A DNA stretch of 64,000 nt from assembly GCF_013778455.1 (NCBI RefSeq), contig NZ_JACEHE010000011.1, positions 124,001 through 188,000 on the forward strand. Reading direction: 5' to 3'. Shown piece by piece: positions 9,657 through 18,647 of this stretch (positions within the stretch are counted from its first letter, which is position 1; the number at the start of each line of letters is the position of its first letter). Source of the DNA: Streptomyces himalayensis subsp. himalayensis. Its GTDB lineage: Bacteria > Actinomycetota > Actinomycetes > Streptomycetales > Streptomycetaceae. A model generated the notes under the pieces. The model saw only the letters and a list, made by a program, of their open reading frames with translations. It ran no database searches and was not told where the DNA came from. The translations under genes were made by a program, and so were the position numbers.

Positions 9657-10635
9657 CGGCACCGCACACCTGCGCGGCGACAAGGCGCTGCTCAGCGTGG
9701 AGGACCTGGTCGTCGACTACCCCGGCAAGGCGGGGACCGTGCAGGCGGTCTCCAAGGTCAGCTTCGACGTCCTGCCCGGGGAGACGCTCGGGATCGTCGG
9801 CGAGTCCGGGTGCGGCAAGACCACGACCGGGCGGGCCGTATTGCGGCTGGACCGCGTGACCGCCGGGCGGATCAGGTTCGCGGGAGAGTGGATCGAGCAG
9901 GCCGACGAGCGCCGTATGCGCGCGCTCCGCCGCCAGATGCAGATGATCTTCCAGGACCCGGTGGCCTCGCTGAACCCCCGTCGCCCGGTCAAGGACATCG
10001 TCGCCGAAGGCCTGGCGATCGCAGGCAGTCCGGCGGACGAGCGGGCCGCGGCCTCGGCCACAGTCATGTCCCAAGTCGGCCTCGACGGCGAACGATTCGC
10101 CGACATGCTGCCCCGCCAGCTCTCCGGCGGCCAGGCCCAACGCGTCGCGATCGCCCGCGCCCTGGCCGTTGGCCCCCGTCTCCTGATCTGCGACGAACCG
10201 GTGTCCGCCCTGGACGTGTCGGTCCAAGCGCAGATCCTCAACCTCATCGAGGACCTCAAAGCCCAGTACGACCTGACCGTCGTGTTCATCGCCCACGACC
10301 TCGGGGTCGTGCGCACCATCAGCGACAACGTCATGGTCATGTACCTGGGCAAGGTCTGTGAGTTCGGCGACTCCGCCGAGGTCTACGCCAACCCCGCTCA
10401 CCCCTACACCCGGGCCCTGCTCGACTCCGTTCCGCTGACCGACCCCGACAAGGGCTTCGCCGGCCCCGCCCTCGAAGGCGATGTGCCCTCACCCCTGTCG
10501 CCTCCGCACGGCTGCCGGTTCCGAACCCGCTGCCCACTGGCCCAGGACCGCTGCGCCACCGAAGAACCACAGATGAACGAGGTACGCCCCGGCCAGCACG
10601 CCGCATGCCACTTCCCGCTCCCGCCTACGACCTGA
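9646..10635 (+). CDS. ABC transporter ATP-binding protein, DppF/OppF type
   Basis: A 329-residue ATPase. The TTG at 9646 is preceded by AGGAGG, which decides the start; upstream in-frame codons overlap the previous gene in unnatural composition. Walker A is GESGCGKT, the Q-loop FQDPVASLNPR, the signature LSGGQAQR and Walker B LLICDEPVSALD. The C-terminal Cys block GCRFRTRCPLAQDRC is present. It is the last gene of the operon 4987-10635. Confidence 0.92.
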   Translation: MAGSGTAHLRGDKALLSVEDLVVDYPGKAGTVQAVSKVSFDVLPGETLGIVGESGCGKTTTGRAVLRLDRVTAGRIRFAGEWIEQADERRMRALRRQMQMIFQDPVASLNPRRPVKDIVAEGLAIAGSPADERAAASATVMSQVGLDGERFADMLPRQLSGGQAQRVAIARALAVGPRLLICDEPVSALDVSVQAQILNLIEDLKAQYDLTVVFIAHDLGVVRTISDNVMVMYLGKVCEFGDSAEVYANPAHPYTRALLDSVPLTDPDKGFAGPALEGDVPSPLSPPHGCRFRTRCPLAQDRCATEEPQMNEVRPGQHAACHFPLPPTT

Positions 10636-10932
10636 AACGGTGCGCGGTCGGGTCGGCGGTCCCCATGGTTGAGTCGGCGGCAGTCGGTCAGCATCCAGGT
10701 CGGGTCGCGCTCGATGATCCGTCTGCGGAGGCCAGTTCAGACGGCGGCCAGAGCCGGGTGGGCGATCGGCGGCGGGCTCGACGGAGGGGCCGGGTTCACA
10801 TACCGGATCTCGATCCGGTCGGGCTAAGACCTGCTGAACTGCTGGACGGGCATCCGCACCACTTGCCACCAGCTCCTTCCCCCGGATCAGACGCCAAGCA
10901 GCAAGATCCGTAACGACCTGACGGAGTCTCTG
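10636..10932. other. intergenic, no supported gene
   Basis: The gap between the ABC operon and the converging LysR gene has several short open frames with unnatural composition on both strands. I see no family motif, strong ribosome site or clear hairpin in it. Confidence 0.5.
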
Positions 10933-11817
10933 TCAGTGCTGTGGCCGTAAAGGTTGACCAGGTCCTGTGGCTGCCCAGGCGGCGGCGACCAAGGGACGGT
11001 GGAGATCGGTGCGCCGGATGCACGCGCCGATGGTGAGTTCGCCGGGGCTGGACGGGGCGGGGGCGACGTGGAGCCGGTGCCGGATGCTGCAGTGCCGCAG
11101 GACGAGGTCAGGGATGATGCCGGTGCCGTAGTCGAGAGCGACCAGGGTGAGCAGGGCTTCGTGTCCGTCGGCTTCCGCGGCTGTGCGTGGTGTGATGCCG
11201 AGGCGGCGGAACCACCGGTTGGCGATGTCTCGGACCAGGCCCTGTCTGGGGAGTACGAACGGCTCGTCGGGAGCAGGAAGCTGCGCGCTTGATCGTGGTG
11301 GGTCGGCTCGGACGAGCACGAGGGGGGTGCGGGCGACGGTGCGGGCGAGGAGGGTAGCCGGAATCCGGGAGGGCAAGGCCGCGACGGCGAGGTCGGCCTC
11401 GCCGTCGTCGAGGAGCGCGAGGGCGGCTGCGGCGTCACCGGTCCGCACCGAGATCTGCACCCGGGGATGGGCGTCTCGGAGAGGTGCGAGCAGGTCGGGC
11501 AGCAGGCTCTGACAGGCCGTGACCGAGGCGAACACCCGTAACTCTCCGCCGAGTTGGTCCCTTGTGAGGTCGTTGTCGCAGTAGCGGTCCCACAGCTCCA
11601 GGGCTTCGGCCGCGTAGCAGCGGAAGTGGTGGCCGTGCTCGGTCAGCGCGACGCCGTGCGGGCCGCGGTCCAGTAGCCGGTGCCCGGTAGCCGCCTCCAG
11701 CCGCTGCACGGTCCGGGACAACGTAGCAGGGCTGACGTGGCAGTCGGCCGCGGTGCGGGTGAAGTTCAGTGTGGAGGCGAGATGAAGGAAGAGCCGGTAT
11801 TGGTCATGGTTCTGCAT
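10933..11817 (-). CDS. LysR family transcriptional regulator
   Basis: A 294-residue LysR regulator. The N-terminal winged helix is clear: FLHLASTLNFTRTAADCH, then VSPATLSRTVQRLEAATG. An effector-binding domain follows from about residue 90. It is divergent from the methyltransferase gene and may control it. The gene reads from very close to the divergent start, so promoter elements of both genes must share the short intergenic stretch. Effector unknown. Confidence 0.9.
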   Translation of the reverse strand: MQNHDQYRLFLHLASTLNFTRTAADCHVSPATLSRTVQRLEAATGHRLLDRGPHGVALTEHGHHFRCYAAEALELWDRYCDNDLTRDQLGGELRVFASVTACQSLLPDLLAPLRDAHPRVQISVRTGDAAAALALLDDGEADLAVAALPSRIPATLLARTVARTPLVLVRADPPRSSAQLPAPDEPFVLPRQGLVRDIANRWFRRLGITPRTAAEADGHEALLTLVALDYGTGIIPDLVLRHCSIRHRLHVAPAPSSPGELTIGACIRRTDLHRPLVAAAWAATGPGQPLRPQH

Positions 11818-11891
11818 CTTTCACCTTCCGGAACGCCATGCTGCGAATGTTGCTGTTGCCGCTGGATCTGCCCGGACCCTACAAACGGGTC

Positions 11892-12608
11892 ATGCCACGA
11901 AGCGACAGCACCCGTCCACGCCCCGTATGGTTCTTCCGCGAGTACGAGCCCGTCGGCATCGACCTGGGCAGCCCGGCTGCGGTCGCCGCCTACGACCGCA
12001 ACCAGGGCACCGACCCGGACGCCGACGACGCGTTGCTCGACCGCCTCGGCGTCGTCACGGGCACCCGCCTGGTCGATCTGGCATGCGGCACCGGCTCGCT
12101 GGTCATCCGGGCGGCACGACGCGGGGCCGAGGCGCACGGCGTCGACGTCTCGGAGGAGATGCTCGCCTTTGCCCAGGCCAGGGCGAAACGGGTCGGTGCC
12201 GGCGCGCACTGGCACCGGGCCGGGTTTTTGGACTACGCCCACCGCGCGGGGCCTGCGGACGTGGTGACCACCAAGTCGGCCCTGCACCAGCTACCGGACT
12301 TCTGGAAACAGCAGGCGCTCCTCAACGCGGCCGGCATGCTTCGGCCGGGCGGCACCTTCTACCTGTGGGATGTCATTTTCAGTTTCGAGCCCGCCGAGGC
12401 CGCAGAGCATCTGCAGCGGTGGATCGAAACCTCAGGACGCCCCGAGGGCCAGGGCTTCACCCGGGCGGACTTCGAGGCGCACGTTCGGGAGGAGTTCTCC
12501 ACATACGCCTGGGTCCTGGAGGGCATGCTGGAGCGGGCCGGCTTCGACATCGTCTCGCGTGCGTCCCGCACGCCGACGCACGATGAGTTCCTCTGCCGCC
12601 GCCGATAG
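11892..12608 (+). CDS. class I SAM-dependent methyltransferase
   Basis: About 238 residues from ATG 11892. Motif I reads LVDLACGTGSLVIRAARRG, followed by the acidic ribose-binding position in HGVDVSEEML, then a C-terminal segment ending in FLCRRR. I chose 11892 because it leaves about 74 bp for divergent promoters and starts just before the conserved part; ATG 11838 in the same frame is possible. The methyl acceptor is unknown. The divergent LysR gene is the obvious candidate regulator. Confidence 0.8.
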   Translation: MPRSDSTRPRPVWFFREYEPVGIDLGSPAAVAAYDRNQGTDPDADDALLDRLGVVTGTRLVDLACGTGSLVIRAARRGAEAHGVDVSEEMLAFAQARAKRVGAGAHWHRAGFLDYAHRAGPADVVTTKSALHQLPDFWKQQALLNAAGMLRPGGTFYLWDVIFSFEPAEAAEHLQRWIETSGRPEGQGFTRADFEAHVREEFSTYAWVLEGMLERAGFDIVSRASRTPTHDEFLCRRR

Positions 12609-12617
12609 CTGCTCCGC

Positions 12618-12691
12618 TTCTGGCACGGCCGAGGATCCTGGCTGGTCAATCAGGTTCTGGCACGACCGAGGATCCTGGCTGGTCAATCAGG
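12618..12691. repeat. tandem 37-bp direct repeat, two copies
   Basis: Bases 12618-12654 and 12655-12691 are the same 37-base unit with a single G/A difference, beginning TTCTGGCACG and containing CCTGGCTGGTCAATCAGG. The array follows the methyltransferase stop. The remainder of the 12609-12910 gap has no gene I can support. Confidence 0.85.
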
Positions 12692-12910
12692 TTCCGTCCG
12701 TTGGACGGAGGCGAGTGTCTCGCCGAGGGGCGCCTTTCGGCCCTCGCGTCAGATCGGCCAGTTTCCAGGTCGTGGTGATGGCCGCAGCGGAACGGACCCT
12801 GCAGACCGCCGACGGATGTCCCTGCTCCGGCGGGTCCGCCGCCGTGAAGACCGCGGGTGGGCAGTAGGACGTTGCTGCCGACCGACATCCGACCGTCTGA
12901 CTTCCTGCGC

Positions 12911-13807
12911 CTATGCCTGCCGTGTTGTGGCAGTGCGGCTGTGGGTGAGTCGGGTGCGTAGCAGGGCCGCGTCCTGGCCCGGCGGGAGGCCGTAGGTGCT
13001 GCGGTACTCGCGGTTGAACTGGGTGGCGCTCACGTATCCGACTGCCTGAGCGATCTGGGCCGCGGTTGCGTCGCCTGCTACCAGGCGCCGCCGTGCCTCT
13101 TGCAGCCGCAGGTTTTTCTGGTACTTGAGCGGGCTCATGCCGGTGGCCGCTTTGAAGTGCCGGTGCAGACTGGCGGGGCTCATGTGTGCCGCGGCGGCGA
13201 TCGCGTCGATGCTGAGCGGCTCGGTGTAGTGCGCGCAGATCCATCGGGCCACCTCGCGTATCCGGGTCGTGGCCGAGTCTGCCGGCGACCACTGGCGCAG
13301 GACGGGGCCGAGGGAGCTGCGCAGCAGCCGGTAGAGGATCTCGCTCTCGATCCGGGGGGCGAGGGGGCGGATGTCTTCGGGGGTGTCGAGGAGCTGGACC
13401 CAGCGGGTGACCGCGTCGACGAGTTCCGGTGTCATCGGCGCGCAAACCTGCCCCTCAGCGGGCACCGGGGCGCTCTGACCGGTCTCGTCCAGCTCGACGA
13501 GCAGCTCGGTGAGCGCCTGGCCGTCGATGTGCATGACGGCGGACCGGTAGGGCACCTGCTCCAGCTCGATGGTGACGGGCAGGTCGATCGTGGTGAGGAG
13601 CATCTCGCCGGGGCGCGCCACCTGTCTGAGTTCTCCCGCGGTGGTGCGTTTCGTGCCGCTGGCGACGAAGCAGATCATCGGCTCGTACAGCAGGTCGGTG
13701 GGTTCGATGGGCTCTTCGACCGCGACCAGGAAGAGTCGGGGGACAGCGGTGTCCGAGCCCAGTCCCACGCAGTGCCGGTCGATTGCCGCGGTGAGTCGGT
13801 CCAGCAC
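12911..13807 (-). CDS. AraC family transcriptional regulator
   Basis: A 298-residue regulator with an AraC N-terminal ligand-type domain (residues about 20-180) and two helix-turn-helix motifs at the C-terminus: LSIDAIAAAAHMSPASLHRHF and AAQIAQAVGYVSATQFNREYR. The family is of the AraC_N type often linked to aldo/keto reductase or dehydrogenase genes. It is divergent from the aldo/keto reductase at 13894, with an 86-bp shared promoter region, so it most likely controls that gene. Confidence 0.9.
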   Translation of the reverse strand: MLDRLTAAIDRHCVGLGSDTAVPRLFLVAVEEPIEPTDLLYEPMICFVASGTKRTTAGELRQVARPGEMLLTTIDLPVTIELEQVPYRSAVMHIDGQALTELLVELDETGQSAPVPAEGQVCAPMTPELVDAVTRWVQLLDTPEDIRPLAPRIESEILYRLLRSSLGPVLRQWSPADSATTRIREVARWICAHYTEPLSIDAIAAAAHMSPASLHRHFKAATGMSPLKYQKNLRLQEARRRLVAGDATAAQIAQAVGYVSATQFNREYRSTYGLPPGQDAALLRTRLTHSRTATTRQA

Positions 13808-13893
13808 GACGCACTCCTACGCTGAGAGGATCAGGCAATCCTGTGCGATCCATGCCCCATGACCGCCGGGTGCCGAGTCCCTAGCGTTGAGGC

Positions 13894-14904
13894 ATGTCAC
13901 AGCACACCACGAACCTCCCTCAGCGTACCCTCGGCGGCCAGGGCCTCAAGGCCGGGACGATCGGTCTGGGCACGATGGGCATGACGATGGCCTACGGGGC
14001 TTCGGACGACCAGAGCAGCATCGCCACCATCAGCCGGGCCCACGAACTCGGGGTCACTCTCTTCGACACGGCAGAGCTGTACGGCTTGGGCACCGGCAGC
14101 AACGAGCAACTCCTCGGGCGCGCCGTGAAGTGCTTCCGCGACGAGATTCTGATCGCGACCAAGTTCGGTTTCGACCTCTCCGATCCGACCAGGATCGGAG
14201 CCGCCCTGGACAGCCGCCCCGAGCGCATCCGCGAGGTCACCGAGAACAGCTTGCGCCACCTGGACACCGACCACATCGACGTGCTGTACCAGCACCGCGT
14301 CGACCCGGACGTCGCCATCGAGGACGTGGCGGGTACGGTCGGGGAGCTGATCGCCGAAGGCAAGGTCCGCTACTTCGGCCTGAGCGAGGCCGGCCCCGAC
14401 ACGATCCGCCGCGCCCACGCCGTCCAGCCGGTCTCGGTGCTTCAGACCGAGTACTCGGTGTTCGAGCGGGCCGTGGAGGCCGACGTCCTGCCCGTCGTAC
14501 GGGAGCTGGGCATCGGCTTCGTGCCCTATTCCCCGCTGGGCCGCGGCTTCCTCACCGGCGCCGTCAAGCCGGCCGACGAATACTCCGCCTACGACATGCG
14601 CAGCAAGGACGACCGCTGGCAGCCCGGCAACTACGAGAAGAACCTCGCCGCGGTCCGCGAGCTGACCGCACTGGCACAGAGTAAGGGCATCGCGGTCACC
14701 CAGCTGGCGCTGGCCTGGTTGCTCGCACAGGGCGACGACATCGTTCCCATCCCGGGCACCCGCAGCCCGCGGCGTCTGGAAGAGAACGTGGCCGCCGCGC
14801 AGGTCACGCTCACATCCGAGGATCTCGCCCGCATCCAGGAGATCCTGCCGCACGGATCGGCCGGCTCCCGCTACCCCGCGGCAGCCATGCCGACCTGGCA
14901 GTAA
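13894..14904 (+). CDS. aldo/keto reductase
   Basis: A 336-residue NADPH-dependent TIM-barrel reductase. It has the family tetrad elements: D in LFDTAELYG, Tyr in the same segment, Lys in ILIATKFGF and His in DVLYQHRVD. The C-terminal cofactor segment IPGTRSPRRLEENV is present. Full length for AKR13/YakC-like proteins. Likely under control of the divergent AraC regulator. The physiological carbonyl substrate is unknown. Confidence 0.92.
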   Translation: MSQHTTNLPQRTLGGQGLKAGTIGLGTMGMTMAYGASDDQSSIATISRAHELGVTLFDTAELYGLGTGSNEQLLGRAVKCFRDEILIATKFGFDLSDPTRIGAALDSRPERIREVTENSLRHLDTDHIDVLYQHRVDPDVAIEDVAGTVGELIAEGKVRYFGLSEAGPDTIRRAHAVQPVSVLQTEYSVFERAVEADVLPVVRELGIGFVPYSPLGRGFLTGAVKPADEYSAYDMRSKDDRWQPGNYEKNLAAVRELTALAQSKGIAVTQLALAWLLAQGDDIVPIPGTRSPRRLEENVAAAQVTLTSEDLARIQEILPHGSAGSRYPAAAMPTWQ

Positions 14905-14927
14905 CAAAATGCTCGGTGCCGTTCTGG

Positions 14928-15270
14928 TCAGGTGGTGAGGCCTGCGTCGCGGGCCACGAGGGCGGCTTGGACGCGGTTGGTGACCTCCAGCGCGGTCAGG
15001 ATGCGGCTCACGTGGGCCTTGACGGGGCTCTCGCGCATGGCGAGACAAGTGGCGATGTCGGCGTTGGAGTCGCCCTGCGCGAGCAGGGCGAGTATGTCGC
15101 GTTCACGGGGGGTGAGCCCCTCCAACCGGGCCTGGGCCGCGGTGACTTGGGGCTGGTTGGTGGCGTGGTAGCGGTCGAGGGATGTGCCGGGCGCACTCAT
15201 GGCGCCGATGCCGATGGCGGCCAGGACGGCGACCCACAGCATCACGACGATGCGTCGTCTGCACGCGGTG
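14928..15270 (-). pseudogene. LuxR-type HTH fragment (truncated regulator)
   Basis: The C-terminal 65 residues in this frame are a NarL/LuxR helix-turn-helix: LTPRERDILALLAQGDSN then a recognition-helix segment in which the usual SEATVK is ESPVKAHVSRIL. No receiver domain precedes it. Upstream the frame reads through a hydrophobic stretch (IVVMLWVAVLAAIGIG) and then into transposase-derived sequence. It therefore looks like the tail of a response regulator cut by an insertion or deletion. A native start is not recognisable. Confidence 0.6.
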
Positions 15271-15309
15271 CGGCGGCGGGGGTCGGCCGCCGCCGTCCCC
15301 CGCCGCCGC

Positions 15310-15536
15310 ACCCCCCTTGAGCGCCGCCAGGCCGGTGGGCTCGGCCAGCGGCTCCAGCTTCGGCACCGTGATCCACGGCTCCCCCTTGCGGGTGGTGACC
15401 TTCGCCCGCCCGCCGATCCGTCCGCGAGCGCGGCCGACAGCTGGTCCAGGCCGGCGGCCATGTGCTTCTTCAGATCCGTGATGAACGCCCTCGGGTTCAG
15501 CGGCTGGCGCTCCAACGGAACCCGCGCGTACTCCAC
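15310..15536 (-). mobile_element. Tn3-family transposase fragment
   Basis: Two adjoining frames read ARVPLERQPLNPRAFITDLK and, after a frameshift near 15403, GEPWITVPKLEPLAEPTGL. Both match the middle part of Tn3-family transposases as I remember them (the block before the DDE domain). The rest of the transposase and the terminal repeats are absent here. It lies between a regulator tail and the tandem repeat at the end of the sensor kinase gene. Confidence 0.6.
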
Positions 15537-15574
15537 TAGACATGCCTACGGCGTGTAGACATGCCTACGGCGTG
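15537..15574. repeat. tandem 19-bp repeat at the 3' end of the kinase gene
   Basis: TAGACATGCCTACGGCGTG occurs twice without a gap (15537-15555 and 15556-15574). The second copy contains the TAG stop of the sensor kinase (15565-15567) and its last codons. The duplication lies at the junction with the Tn3-like scrap and may mark the insertion or repair event. Confidence 0.85.
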
Positions 15575-16644
15575 CCGGGAAGACGAACCGTGACGAGGAG
15601 ACCGCCGGCGGGGCGGGGGACGAGGTCGAGGGTCCCGTCGTGGGCGCGGACGATGCTGTGCACGATGGCAAGGCCGAGCCCGACGCCGGCGTGCTCGTCG
15701 GTGCGTACGCGTTCTGTTCCGCGCTGGAATGGTTCGGTGAGGGTCGGTACCAGTTCCGGTGGGAGCGGATGGCCCGTGTTCTCGACCCGCAGCACGCTCG
15801 CGTCGTGCTGCGCTTCGGTGTGCACCGTTACGGTGCCGTCGGCGGGGAGGTTGTGGACGATGGCGTTCTGGACGAGGTTCGTCACCATCCGCAGCAGGAG
15901 CTCCGCGGAGCCACTGGTCTGGGCCGCCCCGCCGGTGACGTCGAGCGTGATCCGGCGCTGTTCGGCGAGGGGAAGCAGGGTTTCGGCGGCCTCTTCGGCG
16001 ACGAGGGAGAGGTCGACGCTCTCGCGGGTGAAGTTCCCGCGGTCGCTGCGGCTGAGCAGCAGGAGGGCCTCGGTGAGGCCGATCGCGCGCGTATTGACAG
16101 CCTGAAGGCGTTCGAAGAGTTCGTCGTGGTCCCGCGTGGGGTCCCTGCGGGCGACGTCGAGCAGCGTCTGCGAGATGGCCAGCGGGGTGCGCAGTTCGTG
16201 GGAGGCGTTCGCGGCGAACCTCTGCTGCTCGGCGACGTGCGACTCGAGTTGTTCGAGCATGGTGTCGAATGCGTCGGCGAGTTCACGGAATTCGTCCCGG
16301 CGGCCGTCCATGCGGATCCGGTGGGACAGCGATCCGTTCCCGGCCATCCGTGCCGCGGCCGTGATCTGTGTGAGCGGTGCGAGCATCCGGCCGGCGAGGA
16401 TCCATCCCCCGACGAGGCCGAACACGAGCAGGAAGACCATCGCCACGGCCGCGGCGGGGGCGAAAGTGCGCACGAGGAGGTAGCGGTTGGGCGCGATCCC
16501 GAGAAGGCCCTGGGGGTTGTCGGGTACGTAGCGCAGCAGGAACAGCCACACCACGGCCAGCAGGAGAGCTCCGGCGATGGCGAGGAACCCGGCGTAGCTG
16601 AGGGTGAGTTTCAGTCGGGCGCTGAGCCCTGGGCGTCTATGCAT
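15565..16644 (-). CDS. two-component sensor histidine kinase (OmpR-type partner)
   Basis: A 359-residue membrane kinase with two transmembrane segments (about 15-38 and 60-84), a HAMP-type linker, then the H-box FAANASHELRTPLAISQ with phosphoacceptor His149, N-box MVTNLVQNAIVHN and G-box GVGLGLAIVHSIV. It overlaps the regulator gene by 8 bases, so they are translationally coupled. The sensing loop between the membrane spans is short (about 20 residues), so it probably senses the membrane or envelope rather than a soluble ligand. With the vanZ-like gene upstream it may serve glycopeptide or cell-wall stress. Confidence 0.92.
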   Translation of the reverse strand: MHRRPGLSARLKLTLSYAGFLAIAGALLLAVVWLFLLRYVPDNPQGLLGIAPNRYLLVRTFAPAAAVAMVFLLVFGLVGGWILAGRMLAPLTQITAAARMAGNGSLSHRIRMDGRRDEFRELADAFDTMLEQLESHVAEQQRFAANASHELRTPLAISQTLLDVARRDPTRDHDELFERLQAVNTRAIGLTEALLLLSRSDRGNFTRESVDLSLVAEEAAETLLPLAEQRRITLDVTGGAAQTSGSAELLLRMVTNLVQNAIVHNLPADGTVTVHTEAQHDASVLRVENTGHPLPPELVPTLTEPFQRGTERVRTDEHAGVGLGLAIVHSIVRAHDGTLDLVPRPAGGLLVTVRLPGTP

Positions 16645-17332
16645 GTGTACTGCCGGGGCGGGTGGTGTCGGGGCCGGTGTCGATGCGGTAGCCGACGCCG
16701 GGCACCGTGGCGATGATCCATGGTTCGCCGAGCCGTTTGCGCAGTGCGGAGACGGTGATGCGCACGGCGTTGGTGAGGGGGTCGGTGTTCTCGTCCCAGG
16801 CCCGTTCCAGCAACTCTTCGGCGCTGACGACCCCGCCCTCGGCGGCGACGAGGACTTCCAGCACGGCGAACTGTTTGCGGGTGAGCGCGACGTAGCGTCC
16901 GTCGCGGAAGACCTCCCGGCGGAAGGGGTCGAGCCGCAGGCCCGCGATCTCGCGGACCGGGGGCCGGGCGTACGCGCGTCTGCGGTCGAGCGCCCTCAGC
17001 CGCAGGACGAGCTCCCGCAGCTCGAACGGTTTGGTGAGGTAGTCGTCGGCGCCGAGCTCGAACCCGGAGGCCTTGTCGTCGATCCGGTCGGCAGCGGTGA
17101 GCATGAGGATCGGGATGCCGCTGCCGGAGGCGACGATGCGCCGGGCGACCTCGTCGCCGGAGGGGCCGGGGATGTCGCGGTCGAGGACCGCGAGGTCGTA
17201 GGAGTTGACGCTGAGCAGTTCCAGGGCGGAGTCACCGTCGCCGGCGATGTCGGCGGCGATCGCCTCCAGCCGCAGACCGTCACGGACGGCTTCGGCGAGG
17301 TAGGGCTCGTCCTCCACGATCAGTACGCGCAT
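16637..17332 (-). CDS. OmpR/PhoB-type response regulator
   Basis: A 231-residue regulator: receiver domain with acidic pocket VEDE and phosphoacceptor Asp51 in VLDRDIPG, conserved Lys in LTKPFEL, then a winged-helix DNA-binding domain ending GVGYRIDTG. Partner of the overlapping kinase gene. Its promoter region contains two tandem GTATGCGAAGAC units at 17367-17390, and a related motif precedes the vanZ-like gene, suggesting autoregulation. Confidence 0.93.
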   Translation of the reverse strand: MRVLIVEDEPYLAEAVRDGLRLEAIAADIAGDGDSALELLSVNSYDLAVLDRDIPGPSGDEVARRIVASGSGIPILMLTAADRIDDKASGFELGADDYLTKPFELRELVLRLRALDRRRAYARPPVREIAGLRLDPFRREVFRDGRYVALTRKQFAVLEVLVAAEGGVVSAEELLERAWDENTDPLTNAVRITVSALRKRLGEPWIIATVPGVGYRIDTGPDTTRPGSTHA

Positions 17333-17366
17333 GTCGGAAGCCTAAGCAGCACCACATATCGCCGAC

Positions 17367-17390
17367 GTATGCGAAGACGTATGCGAAGAC
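17367..17390. promoter_or_regulatory. tandem GTATGCGAAGAC sites before the response regulator
   Basis: Two perfect 12-bp direct repeats abut in the 80-bp gap between the vanZ-like gene and the response regulator. OmpR/PhoB regulators bind head-to-tail direct repeats spaced by about one helical turn. The motif core GTATGCGA recurs at 18152 before the vanZ-like gene. Confidence 0.5.
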
Positions 17391-17412
17391 GTGTGCACAC
17401 CGGACGCGCGAT

Positions 17413-18117
17413 TCAGCCTGCCGGTGCCAGTGCGGGGCGAGGCTGGTCCGACGGCGCCTTTGGCGTAGTGCGCCACCAGCGGCGCGACGCCAGCGCGGCC
17501 AGCACGGCGCCGGCGGCGTTGACCAGTACGTCGTCCACGGAGGACACCCGGTCAAGCCGCAGGACGTACTGTGCGGTTTCGACCAGGACCGAGCAGCCCG
17601 CCCCGAGGGCCAGGATTCGCGGCACGGACGCCAGCGCCGCGAACCGCATCGGGGCGAAGAACCCCAGCGCCGCGAAGATCAGCAGGTTGCCGACGATCCC
17701 GAGGGGCCCCATCGTGACCAGGTCCCGCAGCGGTACCAGGCTCACCCGGGCGGGGACGGTGCCGGCCCCGGCGCCCGGCATCATGGTCAGCCATACGAGC
17801 GGCACCGTCCCGTGGACCATGCCTACCTCGGACAGCGACATCCGCCACGCCGCTGTGACGCCGGCGGCACGCCGACGGCGCGCCAGAGCCCACACCACCA
17901 GCGCGGCCAACGGCAGCGCGACCAACGTCATGAGCACCACACCGTTGAACGTGTCGTAGCAGCCGTGCCACCGCCCGGCCATGCACCTCGGAGCGGACAT
18001 CATGAGCGGCCGCCGCACGACGAACACGGCGCTCGCCATGCCGAGGATCGCCAGGCTGAGGAGCACGATCCTGCGTGTGTGGCGGGGCGATGCTGACAGG
18101 GATGCGTCATGGTTCAT
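17413..18117 (-). CDS. VanZ-like membrane protein
   Basis: A 234-residue protein with about five hydrophobic segments. The VanZ-family signature area is LRDLVTMGPLGIVGNLLIFA followed by ETAQYVLRLDRVSSVDDVLVN, where the Glu and the R-x-x-S-x-D-D pattern are conserved in the family. VanZ proteins can lower teicoplanin sensitivity and are often simply envelope proteins of unknown role. It is upstream of and co-oriented with the two-component genes, so the three probably act together. Confidence 0.85.
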   Translation of the reverse strand: MNHDASLSASPRHTRRIVLLSLAILGMASAVFVVRRPLMMSAPRCMAGRWHGCYDTFNGVVLMTLVALPLAALVVWALARRRRAAGVTAAWRMSLSEVGMVHGTVPLVWLTMMPGAGAGTVPARVSLVPLRDLVTMGPLGIVGNLLIFAALGFFAPMRFAALASVPRILALGAGCSVLVETAQYVLRLDRVSSVDDVLVNAAGAVLAALASRRWWRTTPKAPSDQPRPALAPAG

Positions 18118-18151
18118 GGCCCCATTGGAGACGGAGGGCTGTTGCGGTGGC

Positions 18152-18180
18152 GTATGCGATTTTCGATACGCCCGCGATAC
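18152..18180. promoter_or_regulatory. regulator-type repeats before the vanZ-like gene
   Basis: GTATGCGA at 18152 faces TCGATAC at 18163, and CGATAC occurs again at 18175, 11 bp from its first copy at 18164. The shared GTATGCGA core with the 17367-17390 repeats and the 11-bp phasing fit binding by the OmpR-type regulator encoded at 16637. Confidence 0.45.
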
Positions 18181-18217
18181 ACGGAGTCCCCGGCATCAAG
18201 GAACTGGCGCAAGTATC

Positions 18218-18350
18218 GTGAAGGTGTTCCACGACGCTGGTGAGCTCACTGCCAAGCTCGCCACGCCGGGGTGGTCAGCCGATGTGCGGACAGTGGGCGG
18301 CAGCTTCATCGTCGGCACCGCGGAACCGCCGGCCAATCCTGACGGGGGAG
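18218..18350 (+). pseudogene. C-terminal scrap of a methyltransferase-like gene
   Basis: The plus frame reads KVFHDAGELTAKLATPGW and then VRTVGGSFIVGTAEP. This is the tail typical of some class I SAM methyltransferases of Streptomyces (VGGSFFVGTA ending). The catalytic part is missing; the frame continues into unrelated sequence. The 18118-18647 region has no complete gene that I can support. Confidence 0.45.
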
Positions 18351-18647
18351 CCGCGCCAGACCCCGACGAGCGTCGTGTACAGGGGCCGGGGCCGGTGCTG
18401 TCCACGCACGGGCAAATCGTGCTGCAGCAGGTCCTCGGCGTCGACTTGGCGTCGGAGGGCTCGGCCTGGTACCGGCCCTTCAGCCCCCTTGCGTGCCTCG
18501 AGCATCGCGCTGCGCGGGGCCGCAGGGTATGGAGAGCCGTGTCATCAGGCCTCGTGACGGATGGTCCTCTTGGCCGAGGAACCATCTACCGGAGACCTCG
18601 CCTGTTGCCGATCAACGACACGTCGCCAACCCTACTGGGCGAGATAG

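Noticed and set aside
18196..18585. Minus-strand frame of about 130 codons
   Set aside because: No motif; overlaps the plus-strand methyltransferase tail, which is the better explanation of part of the region.
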